Origin: Chromobacterium alticapitis
GTDB lineage: Bacteria > Pseudomonadota > Gammaproteobacteria > Burkholderiales > Chromobacteriaceae
Length of the DNA stretch: 63,041 nt
Direction: 5' to 3'
Assembly (NCBI RefSeq): GCF_002924365.1
Contig: NZ_PQWB01000032.1
Coordinates: 1-63,041 of the forward strand
Shown: positions 1 through 11,164 of the stretch, piece by piece
How positions within the stretch are numbered: position 1 is the first letter of the stretch
Layout: each line of letters opens with the position of its first letter
Notes under the pieces: generated by a model
The model's input: only the letters and a program-made list of their open reading frames with translations
Database searches by the model: none
Told to the model about the DNA's origin: nothing
Translations under genes and position numbers: made by a program

Positions 1-795
1 GGCTACCTGGTGCTGCACATCGGCGTCGGGCTGGAGCGGCATTACCAGATCGGCTTCATCTACCGGCCGCAGGCGCTGCTGGTCTGCGACAGCGGCACCT
101 CCACGCTGCGCATGCTGGAGGCGATGCTGCACCGCCGCTTTCCGCAGATAGGCATAGCCGGCGCGCTGAGCCGCCAGGAGTATGAAGCGTTGCCGGCGGT
201 CAACGCCGATTTCGTGATTTCCACCGCCAGGCTTGAGGAAAAGAACCGCCCGGTGGTGACGGCGTCGCCCTTCCCCTCCGACTACCAGCTGGAGCAACTG
301 GCGCGCATGGTGCAGCCGGACCGCAGCCGCTGCGCCATGCTGGAGCGCTACTTCCAGCCCGCGCATTTCCTGGCGCTGGACGAGCCCATAGCCCAGGACG
401 AACTGTTTCGCCGCCTGTGCGGCCAGTTGCAGCGCGAAGGCTATGTCGGGCCGGACTATTGCCCCTCCGTGATCGAGCGCGAGGCCATACTCGGCACCAT
501 GCTGGGCGACGGCATCGCCCTGCCCCACTCGCTGGGTCTGCTGGCCCGCAAGACCGCCGTCTACACCGTGCTCGCGCCGCAAGGCGTAGACTGGGGCGAT
601 GGCGGCACCGCCCGCGTCATCTTCCTGCTGGCGATCAGCAAGGACGATTACGAAGAGGCGATGGTGATCTACGACCTATTCGTCTCGCTGATGCGCGAGC
701 GCGCCTCGGCCAGGCTGCTGGCCTGCCGAGACTTTTCCAGCTTCAAGCAGGTGGCCATAGATTGCCTGGCCCGCCGCCAGGGCGCGTCCGGCTGA
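1..795 (+). CDS. PTS-regulated transcriptional regulator (BglG/MtlR-type), C-terminal part
   Basis: The frame is open from base 1, so the gene starts outside the window; the visible part is about 264 residues. It begins with what looks like the end of a PRD (PTS regulation domain, YLVLHIGVGLER). An EIIB-like segment follows, with its Cys near CDSGTSTLRML. The C-terminal domain resembles PTS EIIA, including the ALPH motif whose His is the usual phosphorylation site. Proteins with this layout sense the phosphorylation state of sugar PTS components and control a sugar operon by activation or antitermination. The N-terminal DNA- or RNA-binding domain is not visible, so the exact subfamily cannot be set. 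The next gene, rarA, is unrelated and 49 bp away. Confidence 0.75.
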   Translation, partial: GYLVLHIGVGLERHYQIGFIYRPQALLVCDSGTSTLRMLEAMLHRRFPQIGIAGALSRQEYEALPAVNADFVISTARLEEKNRPVVTASPFPSDYQLEQLARMVQPDRSRCAMLERYFQPAHFLALDEPIAQDELFRRLCGQLQREGYVGPDYCPSVIEREAILGTMLGDGIALPHSLGLLARKTAVYTVLAPQGVDWGDGGTARVIFLLAISKDDYEEAMVIYDLFVSLMRERASARLLACRDFSSFKQVAIDCLARRQGASG

Positions 796-844
796 GCACA
801 GCTGGTATACTGTTGGTCCGAATCACCGCCGCGTCCCTTAAGCC

Positions 845-3462
<2,618 letters not shown>

Positions 3463-3482
3463 GCCCTAGCCTTCCCGACCGC

Positions 3483-3517
3483 AAAAGACCGGCCTCAAAC
3501 GAAGCTGGTCTTTTTTT
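3483..3517 (+). terminator. Intrinsic terminator of rarA-serS
   Basis: Stem AAAAGACCGGC / GCTGGTCTTTT with a 10-nt loop and a run of seven T, starting 21 bp after the serS stop. Confidence 0.85.
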
Positions 3518-3543
3518 GCGCGCTGCTTCTGGCGCGGGCCGGC

Positions 3544-6096
3544 TCAGTGAGCGAGCGCCGGCTGGCTGGCCTGTATCGCCAGCAGCACCTCGAATTGGCG
3601 GGCGGGCATGGGCTTGCTGAACAGATAGCCTTGAGCGCAGTTGCAGCCCAGACCCTGCAGGAAGCGCCGCTGTTCCTCCTCCTCCACCCCCTCGGCCACC
3701 ACGTCCAGGCCCAGGCTATGGGCGATGGAAACGATGGCGCGGGTAATCGCGGCGTCGTCGCTGTCGCGCGTGGAGTCCGCGATGAAGGAGCGGTCTATCT
3801 TCAGGCCGCGCACCGGCAGGCGCTTCAGGTAAGACAGCGAGGAATAGCCGGTGCCGAAATCGTCTATGGACAGGTAAATGCCCAGCGCCTGCATCCGGCG
3901 CAACATCTCCACCATGCCGCCGGCCTCGTCCATCGCCACGCTTTCCGTCACCTCCAGCTCCAGGTCCTCGCTGTCCAGTCCGTAAGCGCTCAACGTGTCC
4001 TCCAGCTGCTGGGTGAAGTCGCCGTGCTTGAGCTGGCGGCCGGACACATTGACCGCCACCCGCCCCGGCAGCAGGCCGGCGTCGCGCCAGCGGCGGGTAT
4101 CGGCGCAGGCCGTGTCCAGCACCCAGTTGCCTATCTGCACGATCAGCGCGCTTTCCTCGGCGATGGGGATGAAGCGGTCCGGCGGCACCAGGCCCAGCTC
4201 CGGATGGCGCCAGCGCAGCAGGGCCTCCGCGCCGACGATGCGGCCAGAGTCCAAGGCCACCTTGGGCTGATACCACAACTCCAGCTCGCGCTGCGCCAGC
4301 GCGCGGTGCAGGCTGTACTCCAGCTTCAGCCGCTCCAGCGCGCGCGCGTTCATGTCCGCCGTGTAGAACTGGAAACCGTTCTTGCCGCTCTGCTTGGCGC
4401 GGTACATCGCGGTGTCCGCATGCACCAGCAGGGTGTCGGCGTCGCGGCCGTCGTCCGGGAACATGCTGATGCCCATGCTGGCGGAAACGAACATCTGCTG
4501 GCCGTCCGTGCCGGACAAGGCGGTGATGGCGTCCAGCATGCCCTGAGCGCGCGCCGCCACCTGGGATTCGCCCACCGCGCCCTCCAGCAGCACGGTGAAC
4601 TCGTCGCCGGACAGCCTAGCCGCGGTCTCGCCGGGCTGCAATTGCGCCTGCAACTGGCGCGCGATGTGGATCAGCAGCTGGTCGCCGGCGTAGTGGCCCA
4701 GCGTGTCGTTGACCAGCTTGAAGCGGTCTAGGTCGATGAACAGCAGGGCCACGCCGTGGCCGCCGGCCTCCGCCCTGTCCACCGCCGCCTGCAGCCGCTC
4801 CAGGAACAGCGTGCGGTTGGGCAGGCTGGTCAGGGCATCGTGGTTGGCCAGGAAGTGCAGCCGCTCCTCGGCCTGCTTGCGCTGGGTGATATCGGAAAAC
4901 ACCGCCACGAAATGCAGGCATTCGTCGTCGGCGTCGCGTATCGCGGTGATGCTCAGGTGTTCGGTATACAGCAGGCCGCCCTTGCGCCGGTTCACCACCT
5001 CGCCTTGCCAGCAGCCGTCGCGCTGCAAGGTTTGCCACATATGGGCGTAAAACTCCGGCGGCTGGCGGCCGGATTTCAGCATGGCCGGCGTCTTGCCCAG
5101 CGCTTCCTCGCGGCTGTAGCCGGTGATGCGGGTGAAAGCGGGATTGACCGACTGGATCACGCCGTTGCGATCGGTGATGACGATGCCTTCCATCGTCGAC
5201 TCGAACACCTTGTCCGCCAGCAGCAGGCTGCGCCGCGACTGCTGCAGCGCGTGATCGCGCTGGCGCAGCGCCTCGTTCAGCTCATGCAGGTATTCGTGCT
5301 CGATGCCCTGCACGATGTCGTCGAAACCCAGCAGCCGCAGCAGCTCGCCCTCTTCTCCGAATACCGCGAGGTGGCGGATGTTGTGCTGCTGGATCAGCCG
5401 CCGCGCCTGCAGCAGGCTGGCAGAATCCGGCACGCCGATCAACGGACGCCGACAACTATCTCCCAGCGTCGCCGGTTGGGCGTCGGCCGCCAGCCAACGC
5501 AACACGTCGCGCTGGGTGACAATGCCGAAGCCATCCGCCAACACCACGGCCAGCGCGGACTGCCCCTGCTCGCGCATGGCGCGCATCGCCTGCTGCGGCG
5601 AAGCCGAGGCCGGCAGCAACAGCGCCGGCTGGCCAGGCAGGTCGCGCACCCGCTTGACGATCAAGAAAGACTCCAAGCCCTGGTTGCGCACGATGTCGGT
5701 CAGGGTGACCATGCCTATGGGCGCGCCATGCTTCATCACCAGCGCGTGGCGCAGCTGGCGGTCGCGGAAGGCGCGCACCGCCTGGTCCAGCGGCATGTCG
5801 TACGGCAGCTCCACCACGCCGGCGCTGATGGCCTGCCCCACCGGCAGCTTGGGATCGCCGCGGCCCAGCGAAGCGTCCAGCGCGTCGGCCTCGGTCCAGA
5901 TGCCTATGACCACGCCGCTGGCCTCGTCCCGCACCACGATTGAGCTGCAGCCGGCCGCCATCATGCGGCTGGCCGCCTCGCGTATCGGCAGGGTGGGTGG
6001 ACAGCTGAGCAGGTCGCAGGAGGCGATCTCGGCTATCGTCTGATCGGGTTGGGACAGGGGCATGGCGATGGCTGCGTCATAATTCGTGGCGGCCAT
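3544..6096 (-). CDS. Four-CBS / PAS / GGDEF / EAL c-di-GMP signalling protein
   Basis: About 850 residues. The N-terminal ~270 residues hold two tandem CBS pairs (typical ligands: adenine nucleotides). A PAS domain follows near VFESTMEGIVITDRNGVI, then a diguanylate cyclase domain whose signature is SGDEF rather than GGDEF, then an EAL phosphodiesterase domain. EAL motifs look intact: EALLRW, NVSGRQL, EVTES, DDFGTGYSSL, KIDRSFI, AEGVE. No RxxD inhibitory site is obvious before SGDEF. No membrane segment is seen, so a cytosolic enzyme that turns over c-di-GMP in response to nucleotide or PAS signals is likely; net activity cannot be read from sequence. An upstream in-frame ATG at 6171 would translate the rimO terminator, so the start at 6096 (or 6063) is preferred. 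Confidence 0.88.
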   Translation of the reverse strand: MAATNYDAAIAMPLSQPDQTIAEIASCDLLSCPPTLPIREAASRMMAAGCSSIVVRDEASGVVIGIWTEADALDASLGRGDPKLPVGQAISAGVVELPYDMPLDQAVRAFRDRQLRHALVMKHGAPIGMVTLTDIVRNQGLESFLIVKRVRDLPGQPALLLPASASPQQAMRAMREQGQSALAVVLADGFGIVTQRDVLRWLAADAQPATLGDSCRRPLIGVPDSASLLQARRLIQQHNIRHLAVFGEEGELLRLLGFDDIVQGIEHEYLHELNEALRQRDHALQQSRRSLLLADKVFESTMEGIVITDRNGVIQSVNPAFTRITGYSREEALGKTPAMLKSGRQPPEFYAHMWQTLQRDGCWQGEVVNRRKGGLLYTEHLSITAIRDADDECLHFVAVFSDITQRKQAEERLHFLANHDALTSLPNRTLFLERLQAAVDRAEAGGHGVALLFIDLDRFKLVNDTLGHYAGDQLLIHIARQLQAQLQPGETAARLSGDEFTVLLEGAVGESQVAARAQGMLDAITALSGTDGQQMFVSASMGISMFPDDGRDADTLLVHADTAMYRAKQSGKNGFQFYTADMNARALERLKLEYSLHRALAQRELELWYQPKVALDSGRIVGAEALLRWRHPELGLVPPDRFIPIAEESALIVQIGNWVLDTACADTRRWRDAGLLPGRVAVNVSGRQLKHGDFTQQLEDTLSAYGLDSEDLELEVTESVAMDEAGGMVEMLRRMQALGIYLSIDDFGTGYSSLSYLKRLPVRGLKIDRSFIADSTRDSDDAAITRAIVSIAHSLGLDVVAEGVEEEEQRRFLQGLGCNCAQGYLFSKPMPARQFEVLLAIQASQPALAH

Positions 6097-6153
6097 TATA
6101 CCGTTAACCCTGCTGTAACAAGGGCCGAATCCATCAAAAAATTGTCCGACAAG

Positions 6154-6186
6154 AAAAATGGCGCCGGACATTATCCGGCGCCATTT
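6154..6186 (-). terminator. Intrinsic terminator of rimO
   Basis: 13-bp perfect stem AAATGGCGCCGGA / TCCGGCGCCATTT (6156-6168 with 6174-6186), 5-nt loop, followed on the minus strand by TTTTTCTT. It lies between the rimO stop and the c-di-GMP gene and isolates the two. Confidence 0.85.
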
Positions 6187-6204
6187 CAGTTGGGCGGACT
6201 GCGC

Positions 6205-7521
6205 TTACTTGCGTACGCCCCATAGGTCATGCTCGCTGCAATCGACGATTTCCACCTGGTAGAACTCGCCCGCTTGCATGCCGGCGGCGTCCTCGACGAA
6301 CACCAGACCATCGATTTCCGGCGCGTCGGCATAGCTGCGGCATACGGCCGTGCCTTCGTCGTCGATTTCGTCCACCAGCACTTGCAGGGTCTGGCCGAGG
6401 CGGCGCTCCAGGCGGCGGGCGCTGATCTCGGCCTGCACTTCCATGAAGCGCTCCTTGCGCGCTTCCTTCACGTCTTCCGGCACCGGGTTAGGCAGCTCGT
6501 TGGCGGTGGCGCCTTCCACCGGGGAATAAGTGAAGCAGCCGACGCGGTCCAGTTCGGCCTCGCGGATGAAGGCCAGCAGCTCTTCGAAGTCTTCTTCGGT
6601 CTCGCCAGGGAAGCCGACGATGAAGGTGGAGCGGATCACCAGCTCCGGGCAGATCTCGCGCCACTTCTTGATGCGGGCCAACACGTTGTCGCTGTTGGCC
6701 GGACGCTTCATCAGCTTCAGCACCTTCTGACTGGCGTGCTGGAACGGGATGTCCAGGTAAGGCAGGATCTTGCCGTCGCGCATCAGCGGAATGACTTCAT
6801 CCACGTGCGGGTACGGATAAACGTAGTGCAGGCGCACCCAGATGCCGTGGCGGCCCAGCTCTTCGCACAGCTCGGTCATCCGGGTCTTCACCGGGCGGCC
6901 GTTGTGGAAACCCAGCTTGTACTTGGTGTCCACGCCATAGGCCGAGGTGTCCTGCGAGATCACCAGGATCTCTTTGACGCCGGCCTTGGCCAGGCTTTCG
7001 GCCTCGCGCAGCACGTCATGGATGGGGCGGCTTTCCAGATCGCCGCGCATGGACGGGATGATGCAGAAGGTGCAGCGGTGGTTGCAGCCTTCGGAAATCT
7101 TCAGATAGGCGTAGTGCTTGGGCGTCAGGCGCACGCCGATGTCCGGCACCAAGTCGACAAAGGGATCATGCGGCTTGGGCAAGTGGGTATGCACCGCCGT
7201 CATCACTTCCTCGGTGGCATGCGGACCGGTCACGGCCAAGACCGAGGGATGCACGTCGCGCACCACGTCGCCCTTGGCCCCCAGACAGCCGGTGACAATC
7301 ACTTTGCCGTTCTCGTTCAGCGCTTCGCCGATGGCGTCCAGCGACTCCTCGACGGCGGAGTCGATGAAGCCGCAGGTGTTCACCACCACCAAATCCGCGC
7401 CATCGTAGGACGGAGAGATTTCATAACCTTCGGCGCGAAGGCGGGTCAGGATCTGCTCGGAATCGCTCGCGGCCTTGGGGCAGCCCAGCGAAACGAACCC
7501 TACGCGAGGGGTCTTGTTCAT
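6205..7521 (-). CDS. rimO: Ribosomal protein S12 methylthiotransferase RimO
   Basis: 438-residue radical-SAM methylthiotransferase that converts the conserved Asp of ribosomal protein S12 to its 3-methylthio form. The N-terminal MTTase domain has the three cluster cysteines C14, C50 and C79. The radical-SAM motif CNHRCTFC uses C146, C150 and C153. A C-terminal TRAM domain (residues ~370-438) ends in DCSEHDLWG, typical of RimO and not of MiaB. Length fits the family. Single-gene unit with its own terminator; a TATAAT box lies 35-40 bp upstream of the start. Confidence 0.96.
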   Translation of the reverse strand: MNKTPRVGFVSLGCPKAASDSEQILTRLRAEGYEISPSYDGADLVVVNTCGFIDSAVEESLDAIGEALNENGKVIVTGCLGAKGDVVRDVHPSVLAVTGPHATEEVMTAVHTHLPKPHDPFVDLVPDIGVRLTPKHYAYLKISEGCNHRCTFCIIPSMRGDLESRPIHDVLREAESLAKAGVKEILVISQDTSAYGVDTKYKLGFHNGRPVKTRMTELCEELGRHGIWVRLHYVYPYPHVDEVIPLMRDGKILPYLDIPFQHASQKVLKLMKRPANSDNVLARIKKWREICPELVIRSTFIVGFPGETEEDFEELLAFIREAELDRVGCFTYSPVEGATANELPNPVPEDVKEARKERFMEVQAEISARRLERRLGQTLQVLVDEIDDEGTAVCRSYADAPEIDGLVFVEDAAGMQAGEFYQVEIVDCSEHDLWGVRK

Positions 7522-7888
7522 GTTTGAAATTCAGGCGTGAAGACAAAATCGCGCGATTATACAACGGTTTGCCTCACCGCATGCAGCCCATATCCGCAGA
7601 AAGGGCCAAAGACCCTCAATCGCGCCATGGCGGCGCATCGCGGTCGGGCTTTATGCAAAGGCATCGCAGACGGGGAAAGATGCTTCCACACGATCAAAAA
7701 CAAGGGACGGTAATAGCCATGAAACGGCCACGCCGCCCTTGAACGCCAATCTGGCCTCTGCCGCCCAACGCGGAGGCGGCTTTGATCAAGCTGTCAGGCT
7801 TTCAAGCCTGACAGGCAGCGCGACCGTTGCAGTCGCTCCGATCAAAGCGCCGCCATGCCGGCATGCGGCGCCCAGCAACGCCGGCTTT
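7522..7888. other. 367-bp intergenic region, promoter of rimO plus dense inverted repeats
   Basis: No credible gene was found here. The first 100 bp hold the rimO promoter. From about 7760 the sequence is dominated by nested inverted repeats: an enclosing stem TTTGATC (7781-7787) with GATCAAA (7840-7846), hairpin CTGTCAGGCTT/AAGCCTGACAG (7791-7814), hairpin GCGAC/GTCGC (7820-7836), and GCGCCGC-c-ATGCCGGCAT-GCGGCGC (7847-7871). A further hairpin CGGCTT/AAGCCG (7882-7896) covers the stop codon of the neighbouring minus-strand gene. Confidence 0.7.
7556..7561 (-). promoter_or_regulatory. -10 box of the likely rimO promoter
   Basis: A perfect TATAAT on the minus strand, 35 bp upstream of the rimO ATG. 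No convincing -35 element is seen at 17 bp, so this rests on the -10 box alone. Confidence 0.5.
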
Positions 7889-7947
7889 TCAAGCCGAAGT
7901 ATTCAGCAAGGCACCCACGCCCGCGCTGGTGCCTTGCTGATTTTTTT
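7781..7947 (+). ncRNA. Candidate structured small RNA with intrinsic terminator
   Basis: Read on the plus strand, this stretch folds into a three-way-junction-like set of stems (7781-7846), two further hairpins (7847-7871, 7882-7896) and then a textbook terminator. The terminator stem is TCAGCAAGGCACC / GGTGCCTTGCTGA (13 bp, 7903-7915 with 7928-7940) followed by seven T. No plus-strand protein gene upstream needs this terminator; the nearest, serS, has its own 4.4 kb away. The simplest reading is a small RNA starting somewhere in 7560-7780, divergent from rimO, with its 3' end antisense to the last codons of the minus-strand gene. No clear promoter was recognised, so this remains a candidate; a mobile palindromic element is the alternative. 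Confidence 0.4.
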
Positions 7948-8596
7948 GCAGATCCTGACTCAGATTCTGCAGGAAAGTTTGCAAGGAGGACTGACTCTGG
8001 CCGCTGCCCCCGGCGCCCAAAGCCTGCTGCAGCGTTTGGAACGCCGTCTGCAGGGTGGAGGTTGCGCCGTTTTGCGTGCCGTTGGCGATATCCTGCAACA
8101 GCTGCTGCAGATTATTCTGCAAACCGCCATAGCCGCCGGACTGTGTCGTCCCGCCGGCCTGTGTCGCTCCTCCGTCCTGGTCCGGGCCGCCGCTGTCAGT
8201 ATCGCCATCGTTGTCGCCGCCATTCGTTCCGGCGGCGCCCTCCTGGCGCAAGGCCTGGAACAGGGAGTGGATGAAGGCGTGCACCGCCTGCTGCTGATTG
8301 CCGCCAGCCGCGCTGACCGCGCCGCCGTCGGCGCTGTTGCCGGCGTTGCCGCTATCGCCGCCGCTGGCGGAAGGCGGTGAGGAAGACGGCGACTGCAATA
8401 GCCCGGACTGCTGCAAGGCCTGAAGCACGTCCTGCCCGAACTGCCCGCCGCCATGATGATGGTGGTGGCCTCCGCCCGCCCCCTGGACTGCGCCGCCAGC
8501 GCCCTGCTGCGACGGATCCGACGACAAGGTTTCCTGGATGTCCACCTGCGTGTACTGCAATGAAATTGAGCTGCTGCCCAGAGATCCGACTGACAT
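7889..8596 (-). CDS. Cys-free Gly/Gln/Ser-rich protein, paralogue A (harpin-like composition)
   Basis: 235 residues with no cysteine. The N terminus MSVGSLGSSS is followed by Gly-rich stretches, a His5 run (GGGHHHHHGGG) and an Asp-rich GGDNDGDTDSGG segment that could bind calcium. Helical Leu/Gln segments alternate with these: QFGQDVLQALQQ, VHAFIHSLFQALRQ and LQNNLQQLLQDI. Residues ~155-220 match the C-terminal part of the next gene (8843-9478), so the two are paralogues. No signal peptide or membrane helix. Cys-free, Gly-rich, few-charge composition recalls type III-secreted harpins such as PopA, but that is composition only; no function is assigned. Good ribosome site AAGGAGAG 4 nt before the ATG. 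The 3' end overlaps an antisense terminator. Confidence 0.7.
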   Translation of the reverse strand: MSVGSLGSSSISLQYTQVDIQETLSSDPSQQGAGGAVQGAGGGHHHHHGGGQFGQDVLQALQQSGLLQSPSSSPPSASGGDSGNAGNSADGGAVSAAGGNQQQAVHAFIHSLFQALRQEGAAGTNGGDNDGDTDSGGPDQDGGATQAGGTTQSGGYGGLQNNLQQLLQDIANGTQNGATSTLQTAFQTLQQALGAGGSGQSQSSLQTFLQNLSQDLQKNQQGTSAGVGALLNTSA

Positions 8597-8784
8597 GACG
8601 CTCTCCTTGACTAGACTCGACCACCTACCCAGCTTGCGCTGGTATCGGTATATCGGCCGCGCGTCAAACGGACTAAGCGGCAGAGTGCAAATTTCTGTTA
8701 AATAAGAAGATTTTCCGCTCGCCCCATCGCCGGCACGGATTCAGTATAGTCGCCAGGAAGCGCCTCGCGCTGGAGGGCCAAAGG

Positions 8785-8818
8785 AAACGGGCGCGGACAG
8801 CATCGCCGCCGCGCCCGT
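8785..8818 (-). terminator. Probable terminator of paralogue B
   Basis: Stem ACGGGCGCGG / CCGCGCCCGT (8787-8796 with 8809-8818), 12-nt loop, then TTTCCTTT on the minus strand, 25 bp after the stop of the 8843-9478 gene. Confidence 0.6.
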
Positions 8819-8842
8819 AAAGAACCGCCGCCCGCCGCCGAC

Positions 8843-9478
8843 TCAGCTTTGGGTATCGACCAGCGAACCCGACCCTTGCAACGAAGCCAACTGGCTGTTT
8901 TGCAGGTTCATCAGATTTTTCATGAAGCTTCGCAACGCGGCCTCCGATGACGGCGCGCCGGCCGGACTGCCGCCCAGCGCCTGCTGCAAATCCTTGAACG
9001 CTTCGGTCAAACGGGTGGTGGCGTTATTGCGCACGCCGCTGCCCACATCCTGCAGCAAACGCTGCAAATTGCTTTGGAAGTCGCCGGAGCCGCCCGCGCT
9101 GGGGTCCTGCTGGCCAGCATAGCCGCCGCTGCTGAGGCTTTCCGCCTGCACCGAGCGGTACATTTCATTGATGAAGGTATTGAGCGCGGTCTGCACCTGG
9201 CTGCTGGGAGACGGCGCCAGCGCATCGAAACCCAATATGCCGGCCACCCTGGAATAGCCTGACATGCGGGAAGAGCCGCTGACATTGAAGCCCGTCAATT
9301 GCAGGGCGCTCACCACATTGCGGCTGAAGTCTATGCCGCCGCCGCTGCCCTGGTGCTGGTTACGCGGGGAGTCGATCTGCGCCGGCGGGTTGGCCGCGCC
9401 TTGCGCCGCCATCACGCCCGGCGCAGACACCGGCATGAAACGAAAAGAGTGAATGCTGTCCACCGCGCCTATCGTCAT
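8843..9478 (-). CDS. Cys-free Gly/Ser-rich protein, paralogue B (harpin-like composition)
   Basis: 211 residues, no cysteine, no signal peptide. The C-terminal ~100 residues align with paralogue A: FQSNLQRLLQDVGSGVRNNA against LQNNLQQLLQDIANGTQNGA, then FKDLQQALGG against FQTLQQALGA. A middle segment QVQTALNTFINEMYRSVQAE matches the VHAFIHSLFQALRQ helix of A. The long upstream open frame is antisense-like shadow of frdD; the ATG at 9478 is chosen because GAGGAG lies 6 nt before it (the ATG at 9484 would abut that site). Its own 182-bp AT-rich upstream region and terminator suggest it is transcribed alone. Function unknown. Confidence 0.7.
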   Translation of the reverse strand: MTIGAVDSIHSFRFMPVSAPGVMAAQGAANPPAQIDSPRNQHQGSGGGIDFSRNVVSALQLTGFNVSGSSRMSGYSRVAGILGFDALAPSPSSQVQTALNTFINEMYRSVQAESLSSGGYAGQQDPSAGGSGDFQSNLQRLLQDVGSGVRNNATTRLTEAFKDLQQALGGSPAGAPSSEAALRSFMKNLMNLQNSQLASLQGSGSLVDTQS

Positions 9479-9660
9479 CGCCATCTCCTCGCGCAGACCT
9501 GGCTCAAATCCACGGCTCGCCACCGGGATATTCAACTCAGATCCACATGATTTTAAACAAAAACGCCAAGTATAAATACCATATAGCGCCGTGTTTACTA
9601 TAAGACGGAAATTGTTTGTGTGCGAATTTTTTTGCGTATTCACCCTTACATGCGGGGTAG

Positions 9661-10026
9661 CTACGAGATAGTCGCCAATATGACCAATGCCGCCAGGGTT
9701 CCGGCGGCGGCCACACCATAGGTCAGCGCCTTGGCCAGCGCGCCCCCATGGATGCCCACATCGTGCAGACTGTGATAGATCCGGTGCGCGGCATGCCACA
9801 GCAGCAAACTGATCAGCCCCCACAACACGGCCTTGCCGATCAAGCTTTGCGCCAACGCCAGCATGCCCTGGTAGCTGACGGCCTTGGCCGGCAGCCAACC
9901 CAGCGGCGCGGCGAAGCCCGTGATAGCCACCAGCACCGGTCCGAACAGCGCGGCCAGCATGCCGCCTGCGCCGAACAGCCCCCAGAAGATAGGCGCATGG
10001 GAACGCTTCAATTGCCGATTTTTCAT
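9661..10026 (-). CDS. frdD: Fumarate reductase membrane anchor subunit FrdD
   Basis: 121 residues, three hydrophobic helices (residues ~16-45, 55-82, 95-121), matching the size of E. coli FrdD (119). With FrdC it anchors the FrdAB catalytic dimer to the inner membrane and forms the quinol site. Assignment rests mainly on position as the last gene of frdABCD and on topology. The ATG overlaps the frdC stop codon as ATGA, so translation is coupled; the longer in-frame extension upstream is a frdC shadow. Confidence 0.88.
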   Translation of the reverse strand: MKNRQLKRSHAPIFWGLFGAGGMLAALFGPVLVAITGFAAPLGWLPAKAVSYQGMLALAQSLIGKAVLWGLISLLLWHAAHRIYHSLHDVGIHGGALAKALTYGVAAAGTLAALVILATIS

Positions 10027-10421
10027 TGAGAGATCCCCCATACAATGCCCAGCAGGGCCAGGCTGGCCAGCAAGGTTGCGGCGAAGCCGCCTGCGGTGAT
10101 GGCTGCCGCGGCCACCCGCTTGCCGCCGACGATGACCGGAGGAAGCGTGCGCGGCATGATCTTGAACCAGGTGTAGCTGTGGTAGCCGATCATCAGCAGC
10201 AAAATCAGGTGGAACAGTATGGACAGCGGACTGTGCAGCGCCGCGATGAAGCCGTTCCACGCCGCCTCGCCCTGGCTCAGCCGCCACAGGCCAAACAGCA
10301 ACACAAAGGCGTAGCCGGCGACGAACAGCGCCGTGCCCTCATGGATCATGTACTCGATGAAATAAGGGTTCTGCTTCCACCAGCCTTCCATAGGCCGGAC
10401 ATAAGGCTTGCGCTTGCTCAT
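10023..10421 (-). CDS. frdC: Fumarate reductase membrane anchor subunit FrdC
   Basis: 132 residues with three membrane helices. The N terminus [10 protein letters not shown] is typical of FrdC and is followed by [43 protein letters not shown] keeps the family's conserved His/Trp segment. Size equals E. coli FrdC (131). Start ATG at 10421 overlaps the frdB stop (ATGA) and the stop overlaps frdD in the same way. An ATG 6 nt upstream is possible but the overlap supports the chosen start. Confidence 0.93.
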   Translation of the reverse strand: MSKRKPYVRPMEGWWKQNPYFIEYMIHEGTALFVAGYAFVLLFGLWRLSQGEAAWNGFIAALHSPLSILFHLILLLMIGYHSYTWFKIMPRTLPPVIVGGKRVAAAAITAGGFAATLLASLALLGIVWGISQ

Positions 10422-11164
10422 TTGCATGCTCCCTTGGGCCGGGCGAAGCGCAGGAAATAGTCCTTGGCTACCGCCGTCTTGTTCAGGTTCACCGCATTGG
10501 CCGGGTCCACCGCCTTGGGGCAGACTTCCGAGCAGTAACCCACCGCCGTGCAGTTGAACACGCCCTCCTGCGCGGCCAGCAGCGCCATGCGCTGCTCGGA
10601 CGCGCCGTCGCGGCTGTCCTGGTTGTAGCGGTGCAAGAGCGCGATGGCGCCGGGGCCGAGGAAGTCCGGATTCAGCCCATACTGCGGACAGGCGGCGTAG
10701 CACAGCAGGCAGTTGATGCAGCCGCTGAACTGGGCGTACCAGTCCATCTGCGCCGGCGTCTGCTTGTACTCGCCCTCGGACAAGGGCTTGTCTTCCTTGG
10801 GCACGATATAGGGCGTGATGCTTTCGAGTTTCTCGATGAAGTCGTCCAGCACCACCACCAGATCGCGCTCGATCGGGAAGTGGTTCAAAGGCTCGATGCG
10901 CACCTTGCCGGGGTAGTCGCGCAGGAAGGTCTTGCAGGCGAGCTTGGGCACGCCGTCCACCATCATGCCGCAACTGCCGCAAATGGCCTGGCGACAGGAC
11001 CAACGGAAGGCCAGCGTGCCGTCGAGATAATCGCGGATGTATTGCAGGCCCTGCAGCACCGACATGTCGTCGCTGTACGGCACGTCGAAGCCTTGCAGCC
11101 ACGGCTCCTGGTCCAGCTCGGGGCGGTAGCGCAGCACCTCGATATGGATGGTTTTGTCCGTCAT
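10418..11164 (-). CDS. frdB: Fumarate reductase iron-sulfur subunit FrdB
   Basis: 248 residues carrying the three clusters that pass electrons from the quinol site to FrdA. The 2Fe-2S ligands sit in [16 protein letters not shown] plus a later Cys in PKLACKTF. The 4Fe-4S and 3Fe-4S ligands lie in [12 protein letters not shown] and [17 protein letters not shown]. Size is close to E. coli FrdB (244). ATGA overlap with the frdA stop at its start and with frdC at its end: one tightly coupled operon. Confidence 0.95.
   Translation of the reverse strand: MTDKTIHIEVLRYRPELDQEPWLQGFDVPYSDDMSVLQGLQYIRDYLDGTLAFRWSCRQAICGSCGMMVDGVPKLACKTFLRDYPGKVRIEPLNHFPIERDLVVVLDDFIEKLESITPYIVPKEDKPLSEGEYKQTPAQMDWYAQFSGCINCLLCYAACPQYGLNPDFLGPGAIALLHRYNQDSRDGASEQRMALLAAQEGVFNCTAVGYCSEVCPKAVDPANAVNLNKTAVAKDYFLRFARPKGACK

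Noticed and set aside
7524-7742. 72-residue plus-strand open frame upstream of rimO
   Set aside because: Overlaps the rimO promoter, has no ribosome site and reads as Arg-rich noise.
9479-10045. N-terminal extension of the 8843 gene to position 10045
   Set aside because: It would run through the AT-rich promoter region and antisense-frame frdD; a strong ribosome site supports the start at 9478.
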